Shown in pieces: positions 12,700 to 23,209 of a stretch of 64,000 bases of DNA (position 1 is the stretch's first letter; the number at the start of each line of letters is the position of its first letter). This DNA comes from Sclerodactyla briareus. Lineage: Eukaryota; Echinodermata; Holothuroidea; Dendrochirotida; Sclerodactylidae. The notes beneath the pieces are model-generated. The model was not told where the DNA came from. It was given only the letters and a program-made list of their open reading frames with translations, and made no database searches. The stretch is from the NCBI GenBank assembly GCA_026419785.1, contig JAODTK010004555.1, positions 334,001 to 398,000 of the forward strand. Reading direction: 5' to 3'. A program made the position numbers and the translations under genes.

Positions 12700-14250
12700 A
12701 GCGAAGTTAGACCGAGGACGCCTAATCTCTTTCGTAAGGTGACTGACTCTCTGAGGAGATGGAATTAATCCTAGTGGCCCTACGCTGTGAACGTTTCCAA
12801 TTAACTGCTTTGTCTTTCGAGAAACATGTTTCCATTACTTGGGAACCGAATACCTCAGTGAAGGTCTCACCAGCTGCTTTGTGAAACGTGAAACAACCTG
12901 ACAACTAATATCTTATCAAAGGAAAACTGGAGTAGGAAGAAGGGACGTCCAATCAAAAAGCCAAGAATCCAGTTACCTTCCTCGCAGCTCCCGCACATGC
13001 CCTAGAATACAGAAGGTTTCACAAGAAGAAAAAGAAGAATAATAGAAAATGAACGCCCAAGATCCGTTGTTTTCTGAATTCACCTGATGAATATTTTGCC
13101 CATTTAACTTGAAAGAAGCGTTTTGCGATTGTGGGATGGAAACCAACAGTAGCTACAAACTTTTTGCACTTATCGGCCATTGTGAAATTTTTTTTTTTGC
13201 CCATGAAAAAAAAAACATTTGCCAATCGAAAAAAAAAGGACCATTTGGAGATTTTATCAAGATCCCTTTGGAACAATTGCCAACATCATCGTTTTGAAAG
13301 AACCTCCCGATCCGAACAAACTTGGTATCGTCTGAAAACTTTTCAGCTCTGGAATGCATCGAATCTTCAAGATCTTCAATATACTCCAGAAAAAGTAAAG
13401 GCCCAAGAACCGATCCTTGGGGAACCACTAGTGACCTTTTGCGAGGAGACGATCGCCCATGATAACAACTCGTGGTTCCTATGAGAAGCCACTGACAATC
13501 CACTCAAGGACATTCCCCTCAATGCCAAAATTTCAATTAAGCAAGAGCGCTCATGAGGAAACCTTATCAAACGCTTTTTTAAAGTCTAGGAAAATGATAT
13601 CACCAGCACTGCCGTTGTCACCTGAATAGTAAACATCTTCCAATAAATTTAAGGTATTAGTCAAACACGAAAGATTTTTCTAAAACCATGCTGAGAAACC
13701 CGAATAGACTATACTCACTGAAAAAAAATCGACAATGGATCTCGAATATGATTCTAACACCTGCAGACAAACTAGTAAGAACTCATTGGGCCTGTAATTA
13801 CAAGGAAGAGACCGGTTGCCTTTCTTGAAAATTGGAGAAACACATGTGCTTCTCCAATCATCTGAACACACCTTCTGAAGATTTTATTGAAAATGATGCT
13901 AGGAACAAACAATGCGTCAGCAAAAGATGTCACAGGAGGGCGTGAACTCCATCGGACCAGGAGCTTACCACTTGTGAGCTTCTGCAGTGTCTCTATCACA
14001 TCAGGCGAACAAAATTATATTACCAATAGGATTGAGGCACACCGACAAAAAGGTGTCATTGAAATTTTAAGTTTTTTTTTTTTTTTCCTTTGGGAAAGTG
14101 AATACCGACGAAGGATAGTTATTAAGAACGTTGCCATCTCCTTGCTATCGCTGGTTGCATTACCTGAATCAAGATATAACAGTGGACTAATGCTATGCTT
14201 CACTTTCTGCTTTCCCCCTAACATAAGAGAAAAACGCACGAGGATTATCT
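12700..14250 (-). pseudogene. LINE reverse transcriptase remnant
   Basis: On the minus strand, going from high to low coordinates, one can read SPIFKKGNRSLPCNYRP (about 13790-13850), the start of the reverse transcriptase fingers. Then comes PQGSVLGPLLFL (13387-13422), the conserved PQG block. Then FSDDTK (13321-13338), the catalytic box in its FxDD form. A C-terminal QRRATR block follows near 12800. The pieces are in different frames. An N-terminal stretch with SDSKEMATFL at about 14140 matches the linker before the polymerase in this LINE group. The enzyme would copy LINE RNA at the nicked target; this copy cannot encode it intact. Confidence 0.85.
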
Positions 14251-14599
14251 TTTATATTAGAGGCAATCTGCCTCTCAAATCGAGCTTAGCACCTGAAACT
14301 AAACGCTGAATAGCCTTGTGAAACTTTGACACGATCTAAAATCAGACAAAGAACCAGTAGTGAACGATTAAAGTCGCCAAACATGTCTCTCAACGTTAAC
14401 AGCCCAGAAAGAAACACCTCCCTTTTCATCCCAGAAGGCCTCTTGTCTTCTTAGTGCGTTTTTTCCAAGGAACGTAAACGTCATAACCTCATTCACTTTG
14501 CCAATAACCCTGAGCCAGAGTCAAAGCATTCAAATTCCTAGAAATTAGACCACTTCTACATCATCAAAAACCCAGGAATTCCATCCAGATCAGCCTAGA

Positions 14600-15290
14600 G
14601 AACAAGGAACGAGCTCAACACTGTGATATTGACAAGAAACAAAAACACACAAAGCGATTAATATCGGATCACTGGCACCAAGTTTACCAAAAAACTCTCT
14701 ACATTCATCAACGGAAAACTGGATCACAATCAGAACAGATCTTAAAATATTTTGCTTTATGGTTGAGGAAAATGAAGCAATCTGAGTGACATTATAAAGA
14801 AGGCAGAACCTTGCCCACCACTGCTACCATCAGACCAAGAATTATCTGGATAATTGAAATGACTCATAATATCGTACGATTACCGGGAAACTTTGAAAAG
14901 CATTTAAAAAAAAAGAAGCGAGTTATTGCTTTCGAGATGTTGGGAGAAAGATATACAAACCGACTATAAAGGACTGGGAATGAACCCTTGAAGCGTGACG
15001 GAATTCACACAAAAAAATTGGCCCCCCCCCCCCCCCCCGCAATTAACACAATATTGATCTCTCAATGTTATTCGAGTAAGACCTATCATACAACAAACTC
15101 ACCCCCAATGCACGGAGAGTATCTGTCCGATCTTGCCTTAATAAGCACATAAACTGGAACGTGAAATTCGGCGAAGAAAATTTCACTTGTTTAGCCAAGC
15201 CTCTGTAATTCCAACTACCACAGGCTTGCGGGCCTGGACCAAAAGTCGGAACTCATCAAATTTATCCCTGATTCTTTGGAACATTAGCGC
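14600..15290 (-). pseudogene. LINE apurinic-type endonuclease remnant
   Basis: Minus-strand reading gives VVVGITEAWLNK (about 15187-15222), the Glu-containing box of the exonuclease-endonuclease-phosphatase fold. Nearer the polymerase it gives FNYPDNSWSDGSSG (about 14820-14865), which corresponds to the GDFN box but with the Gly-Asp lost. A poly-C run at 15022-15039 breaks the frame. The domain order, endonuclease before reverse transcriptase, is normal for CR1-like LINEs. It would nick the target DNA; here it is damaged. Confidence 0.7.
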
Positions 15291-15826
15291 AGAAAAAATG
15301 GCAGCTTGCTTCTTGCTTATCGTAAATAGTATCTAGCTTGACCGGCCTAGTATCGCTGCGAGCGACTACTATTTACACCCGGTCAGTAGTGGAACCTGGA
15401 ACCTCGCCCTCGATCTAGTTTTCACAACCCTTCCACACAGAAATTCACCAGTTCACTCACAGAACCCCATACAATTGAGGTGAAGAAATTCTTAGCGAAA
15501 AAATCCTCCTTCACCAGAAACACCACACGTCCAAAAACTGCATTCCATGCCCCCCACTCCAACTCCCAAACACCTGTTAAAGACCGCTATTATTTACTAT
15601 CAGCAACCCGACCGTCAAAAAATGGGGAGAACACCACAAAATCGCAACTTGAACTAGTGGACTTTCAGCATTGCACAACAGCTCTTTTAAATCGGGATCT
15701 AAGGAATTCTGGCAGTTACCCCCCCCCCCCCAGAGTTATTAGTCTCATTTCAAAAAACCACCACTCTTCGGACCCCACAATCCTGTTAACCCTCCGCATT
15801 ATGTCCCAAACTTGCACCGGGTTAGA

Positions 15827-15840
15827 ATAGATAGATAGAT
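15827..15840. repeat. Short GATA run at LINE 5' side
   Basis: ATAGATAGATAGAT is read directly. It mirrors the larger GATA tract at the LINE's other end. Confidence 0.7.
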
Positions 15841-16580
15841 ACCTGCGGTCACACGAGGACCCCGCCAAGCATACTGGAAAGCTGGCGCACCATGGCGGCC
15901 AGCAAACTCCATACAGTGTTAGGCAGGTCTTATAGAAGAAGGAGGTAGGTACAAGGTGTCCCCCTACACCAACCTAGTGGAGCGCTCCTGAAACGAGAAT
16001 GAGGTCACAAGTATTTTGTCGTTTGTACCGGTCTCATAGAAATGCAGACATTAAATAAAGCCTTCATAATTACTGGAGCTATTCGGGAATAATTTCAACT
16101 GTCCCCGATGTCACACGTATTTGCATTATCTGGACTGATTTTTTTTTTTCATCACTTTTTGATCACAGAAATTGGTTGGGAAGCAGTCTACCTTTAGCCT
16201 CGTATAGGGCATATGCTCAGTATGGGCATTTAGCACTAACCTTGCGATCATCAGGGACAGAGCTATACTACTTCTGGGTCTTTGGTTTAAGGAAACGAGG
16301 AGATGGAAGCATTTCTAATATATTTCACCAGGCGTTGCTGCTGCGCTTTTCTGATCGTTGCCGATATAGACACTCGTGACAGCGTACTCAGCGACGTTTG
16401 TGACATTGTAGTCGCTGGTTGACTCCAGCAGGATCGCTGTACTGTTGACCTCTCTCAGGTGAGCGAGTACTGTCTCCGCTTGCTCCCAGAATAGACCACC
16501 AATCCAAAGAGTGCTACAGTTGATCGGACCACTCGTGTCAGGTCTGCTGGCTCCATCATCTTTTATACTCCCATTTAGGG
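15841..16580. other. Unassigned DNA between LINE and GATATC repeat
   Basis: No gene or repeat was recognised. It could include LINE 5' untranslated sequence, but the first copy is the only one reaching this far, so this cannot be tested inside the window. Confidence 0.3.
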
Positions 16581-16599
16581 AATCTGTTGAAAATGTTGA

Positions 16600-16890
16600 A
16601 TTATTGATATCGGTAATTACATTTTTGATATCTAATATTGAATTGGAGATTCTTCAATCGTTTGTAGATATCTACAATTTAATTGGATTGTTGATATCAA
16701 AATATGCGGTTATCCTCATATAATTGATATCTGTGATTTGATTCTAGATATGTACAATTACATTATAGATTTCTACAAATCATTTGCATATCTCCATAAA
16801 CAATAAATATATGAACCTTTGAATAGTTTCATAACTTAAAATAATTGATTTGAAGATATCTTTAAATGAATTGGAGATATCGGCAAATGA
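16600..16890. repeat. GATATC-centred degenerate repeat
   Basis: The palindrome GATATC occurs at 16606, 16627, 16667, 16693, 16726, 16855 and 16876, embedded in AATTGGA and TACAATT sequence. The spacing is 20-40 bp with gaps. Each site is surrounded by ATTG and CAATT half-repeats, so the region is a degenerate palindromic satellite. Confidence 0.75.
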
Positions 16891-17029
16891 AATCGAACAT
16901 GTTAAACGAACATATTAAACTAGTCAGACAGTTCCATCAGTAAGAGCCATGGCCTGTTTGTTTTCAGCTCTCAGCGTTGAGGAGTTTATCGTCATGACAT
17001 CTATAATTGTTGGAAGAGGAGGGCAAGGC

Positions 17030-17180
17030 TGGGGTTGATTGATCAGTACGTCAATACATGAAGAGGGTTAGGATGGGGTGATTGATCAGTACGTCATACA
17101 TGAAGAGGGTTAGGATGGGGTGATTGATCAGTACGTCAATACATGAAGAGGGTAGGATGGGGTTGATTGATCAGTACGTC
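17030..17180. repeat. 43-bp tandem repeat, about 3.5 copies
   Basis: The unit contains TTGATTGATCAGTACGTCAA then TACATGAAGAGGGTTAGGAT. Units start near 17031, 17075, 17118 and 17159 with one-base length differences. Confidence 0.9.
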
Positions 17181-17189
17181 AATTTTATT

Positions 17190-18046
17190 CTGAGTGGTGG
17201 TAATATGTCGTGTATAGGGTCAATTGGGTCTTACTCTAGGAGCAAGGAAAATAATATAATAGGACAAACCAGTCCACCATATGTACTTAGCACTATCCTC
17301 TGTTGAGCAGACTGAAAATCGAAGTCACGTGCACCTTGAGCCGTCACGAGCCCAGGTCTGCTTGTGTCGATAAGATCAGTTTGACACTGACGGGACAAGC
17401 CTGTTCTAGGTTACAGTCAGTAATGAGAACATAATGTTATTCCGTAAAAGGTCATATAGGGTACAATGGCGCTCGGCTGACGTATAGTGTGCCAAGATAT
17501 TCATCGACAACTCCCCTGACGGACACTACTCACCCTACCATTCTCGAAGAAAAAACTAGGCCTAATGATTGAGCTAGGGGGTAAGTCGTCTATACCCCAA
17601 AGCTGTTTGTAGTGGTGAGCGTACACTTACAACGTGAGAGGCTAAATTGTCTGCCACTGTCGGTGTCAACGACAATACAGCAATAATGCTGCCACCCCGG
17701 ACGTTGGGGGAACCTTTCTCGTCAGGGTAGGCTGAGACAGTATGTCAATCCCAGGTTGTCATAAGAGGCAACATGAAATCAAAGACCTGATGTTAACCTT
17801 ACTACCTACTACCTACTGTAAACATTTTCTCGAGCAACAAAGGCAGTTCACTCCGTGGTCGGTTTGAGCCTGATAGGTTGTCGAATGGAGTGCAAACATT
17901 CCATGTTCGAAGTTTTAAAGTCTCGCGTCTTGGCCGCATGATAGGTGATTCCTCTGGACAGGGATTATCAGTTAAAGCAGTCTATGCTTAGGGCCCTATA
18001 CCTCCAGCCCTTCCCAAGACAGAGTGAGCAGGAGGATCCTACCTAA
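17190..18046. other. Unassigned DNA
   Basis: No gene, RNA or repeat recognised. One TAGGCCTA palindrome lies at 17567-17574. Confidence 0.3.
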
Positions 18047-18054
18047 TGCATACC

Positions 18055-19774
18055 CAGTGGCGTAGCCAGCACCAGAACAGGGGTAGGGGGGGATTAGCCG
18101 TCCTGGGGAAGGGGTCAGGCTAAGGGAGGGGTGTCCCCTCCCCTTTGAGAAATGTTTGGCTTCCGTTAGATTGGGTTAGATGCAAAAGGTGGTGCTATAT
18201 TTAAACTGAATATATATCCAGGATGCGCGCGAGGGGAGGGGGTTGCGTTTGCACACGGGTACACACTTCTCACCATAACTCCTCACCAGCCTACGCCCCC
18301 GCTCACTGCGGTACCGCGGAAGAAAAAGAAAATGTCACTGTCGTGCAAAGGCGGATTACCGAACCGGGATGAGAAGCAAAATTGATGGGTATCACAAGTG
18401 TATAATCATGTATTCGAGCAGAACTCCCAACTCAATGGTGCAGGGGGAGGGTAGTTACCTCCGCACATCCACAACCCTCTCCCCCCACCCCCTCCTAGGG
18501 GGCGATCTGTGAAAATATTTGAGGGGGGGAAGGGAATCGGTACGCACAATCTAAGCGGAAAGCGCCACAGCGGTGGCGCGGAGCGTCCAACGAAAAATCT
18601 TACATTTCACGGACCAGGCTCCAGATTGCAGGCCTCCAGAATCGGCAAGTCCGAGCCGTAGTTATGGCAGAAGTAAGCATATCACTATAATCGGCAATAA
18701 ATTTCCGAAATTGGAATTTCATTTCAAGAAACGTTCCTTGGAGGAAACTGTTCAATGTTTATTCCAAGTTTCGAGGTCATCATCGATTGGAGCGTAGGCA
18801 TACAAGAGAATTGTCGTTTACAAACCCATACAGATGCCAAGAACGGGCACTTCCCAGGCCCGTATATGGCGTCAGTAAGAATATTCTAAAAATTGCGCGC
18901 GATAAATTTCCGAATCGGAAAGGAACTGTCGGGGGTAATTCCTTACAATCGGGCCACCATCAGTTGACGCGTACGTTCAAGGAAAAACTTATGGAAGTGG
19001 AGCAATATCATGATATTGACAATAAATTTCCGAAAACTACCCTAACCCACCTACCCCATTTTTTAGAGGTCTTCCGCTGCCCACAGGGAACCCTTCCAAT
19101 TGGGTTTGAGGTTGCTCCACTTGTCGCATCTTGAACATTTACTCAACATCACTGTCGTGAAAAATGTTGCATTTCTCGGAATTTGATTGTGAAAAATAGA
19201 GCTAGTGAGCGGAAAATTGGGTCGTTTTTTCAGATTCGTTTCCAAATTGTTCATGTCTAAGAATAGTTTTGCCCCGCCTCTGTGCCTATATAGTGCTATA
19301 CGTCACACAGTATCCTCCATACTGATGTCCACTATCCCCCGCCTGTTTATTGTTTGTTGCATATATAGCTTTCATTTTTCATCAAGAAGCAGCACATTAG
19401 GCTGGCAAAGCCAGTCTGTTATAAACAATAAAGATTAGAGGTAGACTACACTCAGCCATTGGTCTTGGTGCCAAGTGTTAGGAAATGGCAGTTGCGATTC
19501 AAGGCTATGCACGCATTGGTGGGGGGGGGGCATGATCGTGTCCCAAACAGAATTCCGCCTTGGGCAAGTTCACATAATTATGTTCACTGCACTTGTAGAT
19601 GACACGTATGGAGAGAAATGCGAGAATCTGACAAAGTTATTGTGCATTGGCCTACTGATTTTGGCATTTTGCAATTCAAGCAATCTGATTATAAATTACG
19701 GTCTGTTTTCTTTTTTGGGCGAGGATGAACAGGTGGAATGGCCCCCTTGTTCCCCCCTGTTTTCTACGCCCCGG
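18055..19774. mobile_element. hAT-like non-autonomous element A with perfect 8-bp TSD
   Basis: The 8-mer TGCATACC occurs immediately outside both ends (18047-18054 and 19775-19782). The left end reads CAGTGGCGTAGCCAG. The right end, reverse-complemented, reads CCGGGGCGTAGAAAA, so 9 of the first 11 bases agree. An 8-bp duplication and CAG-type termini are hallmarks of hAT transposons. The 1720 bp between have no transposase. They hold a G-rich subterminal zone, an array of about 188-bp units and a unique 3' part of about 700 bp that is shared with the copy at 21.05-23.2 kb. It would have been moved by a transposase supplied from elsewhere. Confidence 0.8.
18545..19040. repeat. Internal array of element A (about 2.5 units)
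   Basis: The unit can be recognised by AGATTGCAGG (18623), then TAAATTTCCGAAAT, then TTTCAAGAAACGTTCCTTGG, then GTTCAATGTTTATTCC. Part of it recurs from about 18832 (AGATGCCAAGAACGGGCA) and again before 19040. The unit opens with CTAAGCGGAAAGCGCC and a palindromic GCGCCAC-GGTGGCGC. The second unit lacks some blocks. Confidence 0.7.
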
Positions 19775-20049
19775 TGCATACCTGTTATATATCAATGATC
19801 TTATCAGAAGGTGGTCGACTTTCGAAAATTTCATCAGAGTTTACTTTTTAGGGAATTTCTTGCCACTGCCGAACTCATGAGGAACTCATAATTGTCACTA
19901 TTCCTCAGTTTTAGGTAAAAATCAATTATCATGCCCAGGAGACTTAATAGTTACAGCCATTTCTAATGAACAGCTACAACCATAGTCTAACCATGCCGAG
20001 TATTAATACATATATTGCAATAACATCTTGAGAGCTAGTTCTTTCTATA

Positions 20050-20420
20050 AATTGGATGGTGTATTTGGAAACAATCTCCAAGTTGACCAGCCAATGGGAA
20101 GCCACCAGCCACAGCCAGTGATATCAATTTCATGATCATCCAATCTATTCTGGACGGAATTGACCACATGATATGATGACCTTGGACCTCAACTTTATGA
20201 ACCCACCCAACACCATTTGGGCAAGGATAATACTAACCAGCAGTCATGATCATTGTATCCATTCCGTAAGAGTGGGATCGGCTTGACTGTCCAAACAATG
20301 GCTAGAACTGACCCCTAGTATAACTTTTGACCTAAATTTATGGACCTATACTATTGGTCAATGGTAATACTGACTAACATTTATGTATCATCCAAATCAA
20401 TATGTGGAAGCCTGAGGTTA
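20050..20420. repeat. Degenerate repeat, about three units
   Basis: Related blocks recur: GACCTCAACTTTATGAACC and GACCTAAATTTATGGACC (about 20187 and 20329), AAGGATAATACTAACCAGCA and ATGGTAATACTGACTAACA, and three ATGATCATCC-like words (20133, 20247, 20385). Units are about 115-147 bp. It is non-coding. Confidence 0.5.
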
Positions 20421-21040
20421 AAGTACAATGGTCACGAAAAAACAACTTCCATAATTCTCTTGAGAATGTTAGCAAAAGATGCTAATGGCCCTTGAAATAG
20501 CCGGGAACTGATTCCAATGACAGTAAGAACGAGATTTCATACCATCACAGAGGATCACTCGTGACGTCACGAGGTATTTTTCCTGCTAGATTGTGCTGTG
20601 AATTCCCATGAACAACATGCGCGTCCAAAAGATTACTATACATGGTACGCCCGAAACACGCAACTGACGCGAAGAGTGTGTTTTGATTTTTGCACGCGCG
20701 TCCAACGTGATTGCGAAAAGAATCCGTACAAAAACGACAAACACTTGCGGTCTGTTTCTCTACAGCAGGCCCCTGCGAACGATTTTTATACTGGGGTGCT
20801 GATCTTTCTGACAAAAGACACCTCACCCTACCCCCTACACAAAAACCTACATTTTCGTCATTTCATCCTTTCAGATTTTTTCTTTTGCAATTTCGTAATA
20901 CTTATTTTTTAGTTATTTCATAGCGAATCGCGTGATTCCGATTAGACATGTACAAACACCCTGATGTATCCGCGTTAACGGTACCCTAATCTGTTAATAG
21001 CAGCACGAGGCAAGGGCGACCCATGAGCAAAAGCAAAATA
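20420..21040. other. Unassigned DNA with a pyrimidine-rich stretch
   Basis: It contains the palindrome listed separately and a pyrimidine-rich stretch (about 20820-20890). ORFs of up to 104 codons here have no recognisable motif. Confidence 0.3.
20558..20573. promoter_or_regulatory. 16-bp perfect palindrome with full CRE
   Basis: CTCGTGACGTCACGAG is its own reverse complement. The centre TGACGTCA (20562-20569) is the full cyclic-AMP response element bound by CREB/ATF bZIP dimers. No transcription start was identified nearby, so function is unproven. Confidence 0.4.
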
Positions 21041-21329
21041 ACAGTGAACAGCGGGCGTAGTAGCCAGGTTTCTGGTGTAAGGGAAAAGTTACCTCAGGGT
21101 CCCCATTATGGACCGCCGTCAGTGAGGGTAAAGGGAAGGGAGTGTCCATCGTGCCCTTTTTGAAAATTCTGGCTGCTTCGAAGATGCAAAATTGTTTTAT
21201 ACTAGATCAATGAGCTGAAAATGTCCTGCTCTTCTTATAATCACTTGATAATAAATACTTTCCTGTCGTCAGTTGGTTCTGATGAGGGGGCGGCGAACTG
21301 TGTGGAATATGGAGGGAGGGTACTCACCA

Positions 21330-22440
21330 CCTAAGCGGGGCGTCACCACGGGTTGGCGCGTAGCCGTATCTCAAGGAAATTTGTAGTTTTACAGACCGCC
21401 AGATTGCAGGAAACGGCACATATGGGGTCATTGACAATAAGCAACACCCTGAAATCGTTCAATAAATTCCGATTTTTTATTTCAAGAAACATTCTTAAGG
21501 AACTGATTCAATGTTTATTTCGTACAATTAGGGCCACCATCAGCGGACGAGTAGGGTACAAGAAATTGTGTTGTTTTACAGACCCCCCAGATTGCAGGAA
21601 ACGGCACATCTGGGGTCATATGACCAATAAGCAAATCCGGAAATCGTCAATAATTCCGATTTTTTTATTTCAAGAAACTGCTTCAAGGCAACTGATCAAG
21701 GTTTATTTCGTAACAATTTGGGCCCCCCCCCACTGTCGGTGTTGACGCGTAGGGTACAAGAGATTTCTTTGTTTTACAGACACCCCCGATTGAAGGAAAC
21801 GGCATTCCCGGACCGTATGGCCAAGTAAGCAAAACGTCCCTGAAAGAGCAATAAATTTCAGCATGCGATTCTAGAAACGTTAGGGAAGGAAATGATTCGA
21901 TGTGTAATTCGGGCAGCCGCCACCATCAGTGGACGCATTGGGTACAAGGGAAATTCTCGTTTACAGACATCTGCAGTTGCAAGAAACGGCCAATTCCCGC
22001 GTTGTGTGGCAGTGAGCGTCGCGTCTCTACAAATAATTTTCAGAAATTTGTTATTCAAGAAACGTCATGAAGGAACAAATTGATGTTTATCCTTACAATT
22101 TGGGGCCAGCATCAGTGGTCTCGCGTAGGTACCGGAAAAATTTTGAGCCTTACGCATCCCCAGATTGCCGTGGAAACGGTATTCCCCATGTCTTATGGCA
22201 GTAACCGCAACACCCCAAAATTGACAATCAATATATAAATTCTGAAATGTATATCTCAAGAAACACTCTTGAAGGAAACTGTCTATGTTTATTCATTACA
22301 ACTCGGGCCACCATCAGTTGACGCGTACGTACAAGGAAATAAGTTTTAAAGACCACCCCCCCCCCCTCCAGATTGCAGGGCAGGGAGCGGCAACCATCCG
22401 CGACTTCTGGCAGTAGCAATAATGGAAAATTGGACAGTAA
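21330..22440. repeat. Six-unit array of about 188-bp period in copy B
   Basis: The anchor AGATTGCAGGAAACGGCA or a close variant occurs at about 21401, 21589, 21787, 21973, 22162 and 22370, with intervals of 186-208 bp. Between anchors the order is constant: TTTCAAGAAAC, GGAACTG-TTCAATGTTTATT, GGGCCACCATCAGTGGACGCGTAGG, TACAAG. Some length differences fall in poly-C runs. Confidence 0.9.
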
Positions 22441-23074
22441 ATTTCCGAAAGCTGATCGATGTCCTACCATAGCCATGACTAGAGATATTCCATCGAGAGG
22501 ACCACGTCTAATTGGGTTTGGGGTTGGAGGCTGAGAAGATTTGAATGAAACAATGTGCTTGAACATCACTGTTCATGGAAATGTGTGAATTTTTCGGGCT
22601 TTGATTGAAAGGAATTGAGCCAGTAAGCAGAACGAATTGGTTCATTTTTCAGAGTAGTTCCGCTGAATTTTTCGTCCAAATTTCTCATGTCTCAGAATTG
22701 TTTCACCCCAAGTCCGAGCCTGTGTTAGTTCCATACGTCAATCCACGTAGACCTCAATACAATTGTACACGATCCCCTGCCCTGTTGTTTTGGTTTTTTG
22801 GTACATATAGCTTCATTTCTATTAAAAACAGCACAGTCAGGCTGACAAAGGCACTCTGAACAATAAGGATCGAAGTAGACTAAACTTTGTTCAGTGTAGA
22901 AAATGGCAGTTGGATTCCGGCATTGTATTGTAGTGGGAGGGGTGGGGGTGCAACATGAACCAATTCCTAAACCCAATTCTTCTCGTGGCCTACCTCTATG
23001 TTCACCACACACTTGACGATGACACGTAATGAAACCAAAATCATATTTGCCAGAAACCTGACAAAGTTATTGTA

Positions 23075-23090
23075 TACGTGGGCCCACGTA
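23075..23090. repeat. 16-bp perfect palindrome
   Basis: TACGTGGGCCCACGTA is exactly self-complementary. It lies where copy B departs from element A and is followed by a GCGCGACAGCGCGCGCAGCGC stretch. Confidence 0.8.
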
Positions 23091-23209
23091 ATTTTACATT
23101 CAAAGGAAAGATAGGATACCGCGCGACAGCGCGCGCAGCGCAATTTTTTTATTTGCATTTCCGGCTTCTCAACAACACATTTAAACAATCTAATTAGAAA
23201 TATGACTTA

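Larger units (their letters stand above)
12298..15826 (-). mobile_element. CR1-like non-LTR retrotransposon (LINE copy 1)
   Basis: Antisense LINE of about 3.5 kb carrying endonuclease, then reverse transcriptase, then a C-terminal domain, in that order on the minus strand. The 3' end is not poly-A but a short repeat, read on the minus strand as CACTAAACTAA followed by more ACTAA units (12298-12332). This fits CR1, Rex and L2-type LINEs of the Jockey group. Many frame changes make it non-functional as read. The left end meets a GATA microsatellite, and a second GATA run starts at 15827. The exact 5' end is uncertain. A 5'-truncated relative is at 29424-31258. Confidence 0.8.
21049..23205. mobile_element. 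hAT-like family copy B, right end not found
   Basis: The left end CAGCGGGCGTAG resembles element A's terminus. The array and the unique 3' part follow in the same order and orientation as in A, for example GATGACACGTA, CTGACAAAGTTATTGT and ATATAGCTT-CATTT. Copy B is longer because its array holds six units, and because it has a GC-rich palindromic stretch (23075-23135) where A has unrelated sequence. Similarity to A fades at about 23205 and no terminal CTACGCC or duplication was found, so the right end is lost or diverged. Confidence 0.65.

Noticed and set aside
16990-17180. CRISPR-like array
   Set aside because: The units are contiguous tandem repeats without distinct spacers, in a eukaryotic genome.
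18291-18308. CCTACGCCCCCGCTCACTG as the right end of the element starting at 18055
   Set aside because: The 8 bp after it (CGGTACCG) do not match the left flank TGCATACC, whereas the end at 19774 is followed by exactly TGCATACC.
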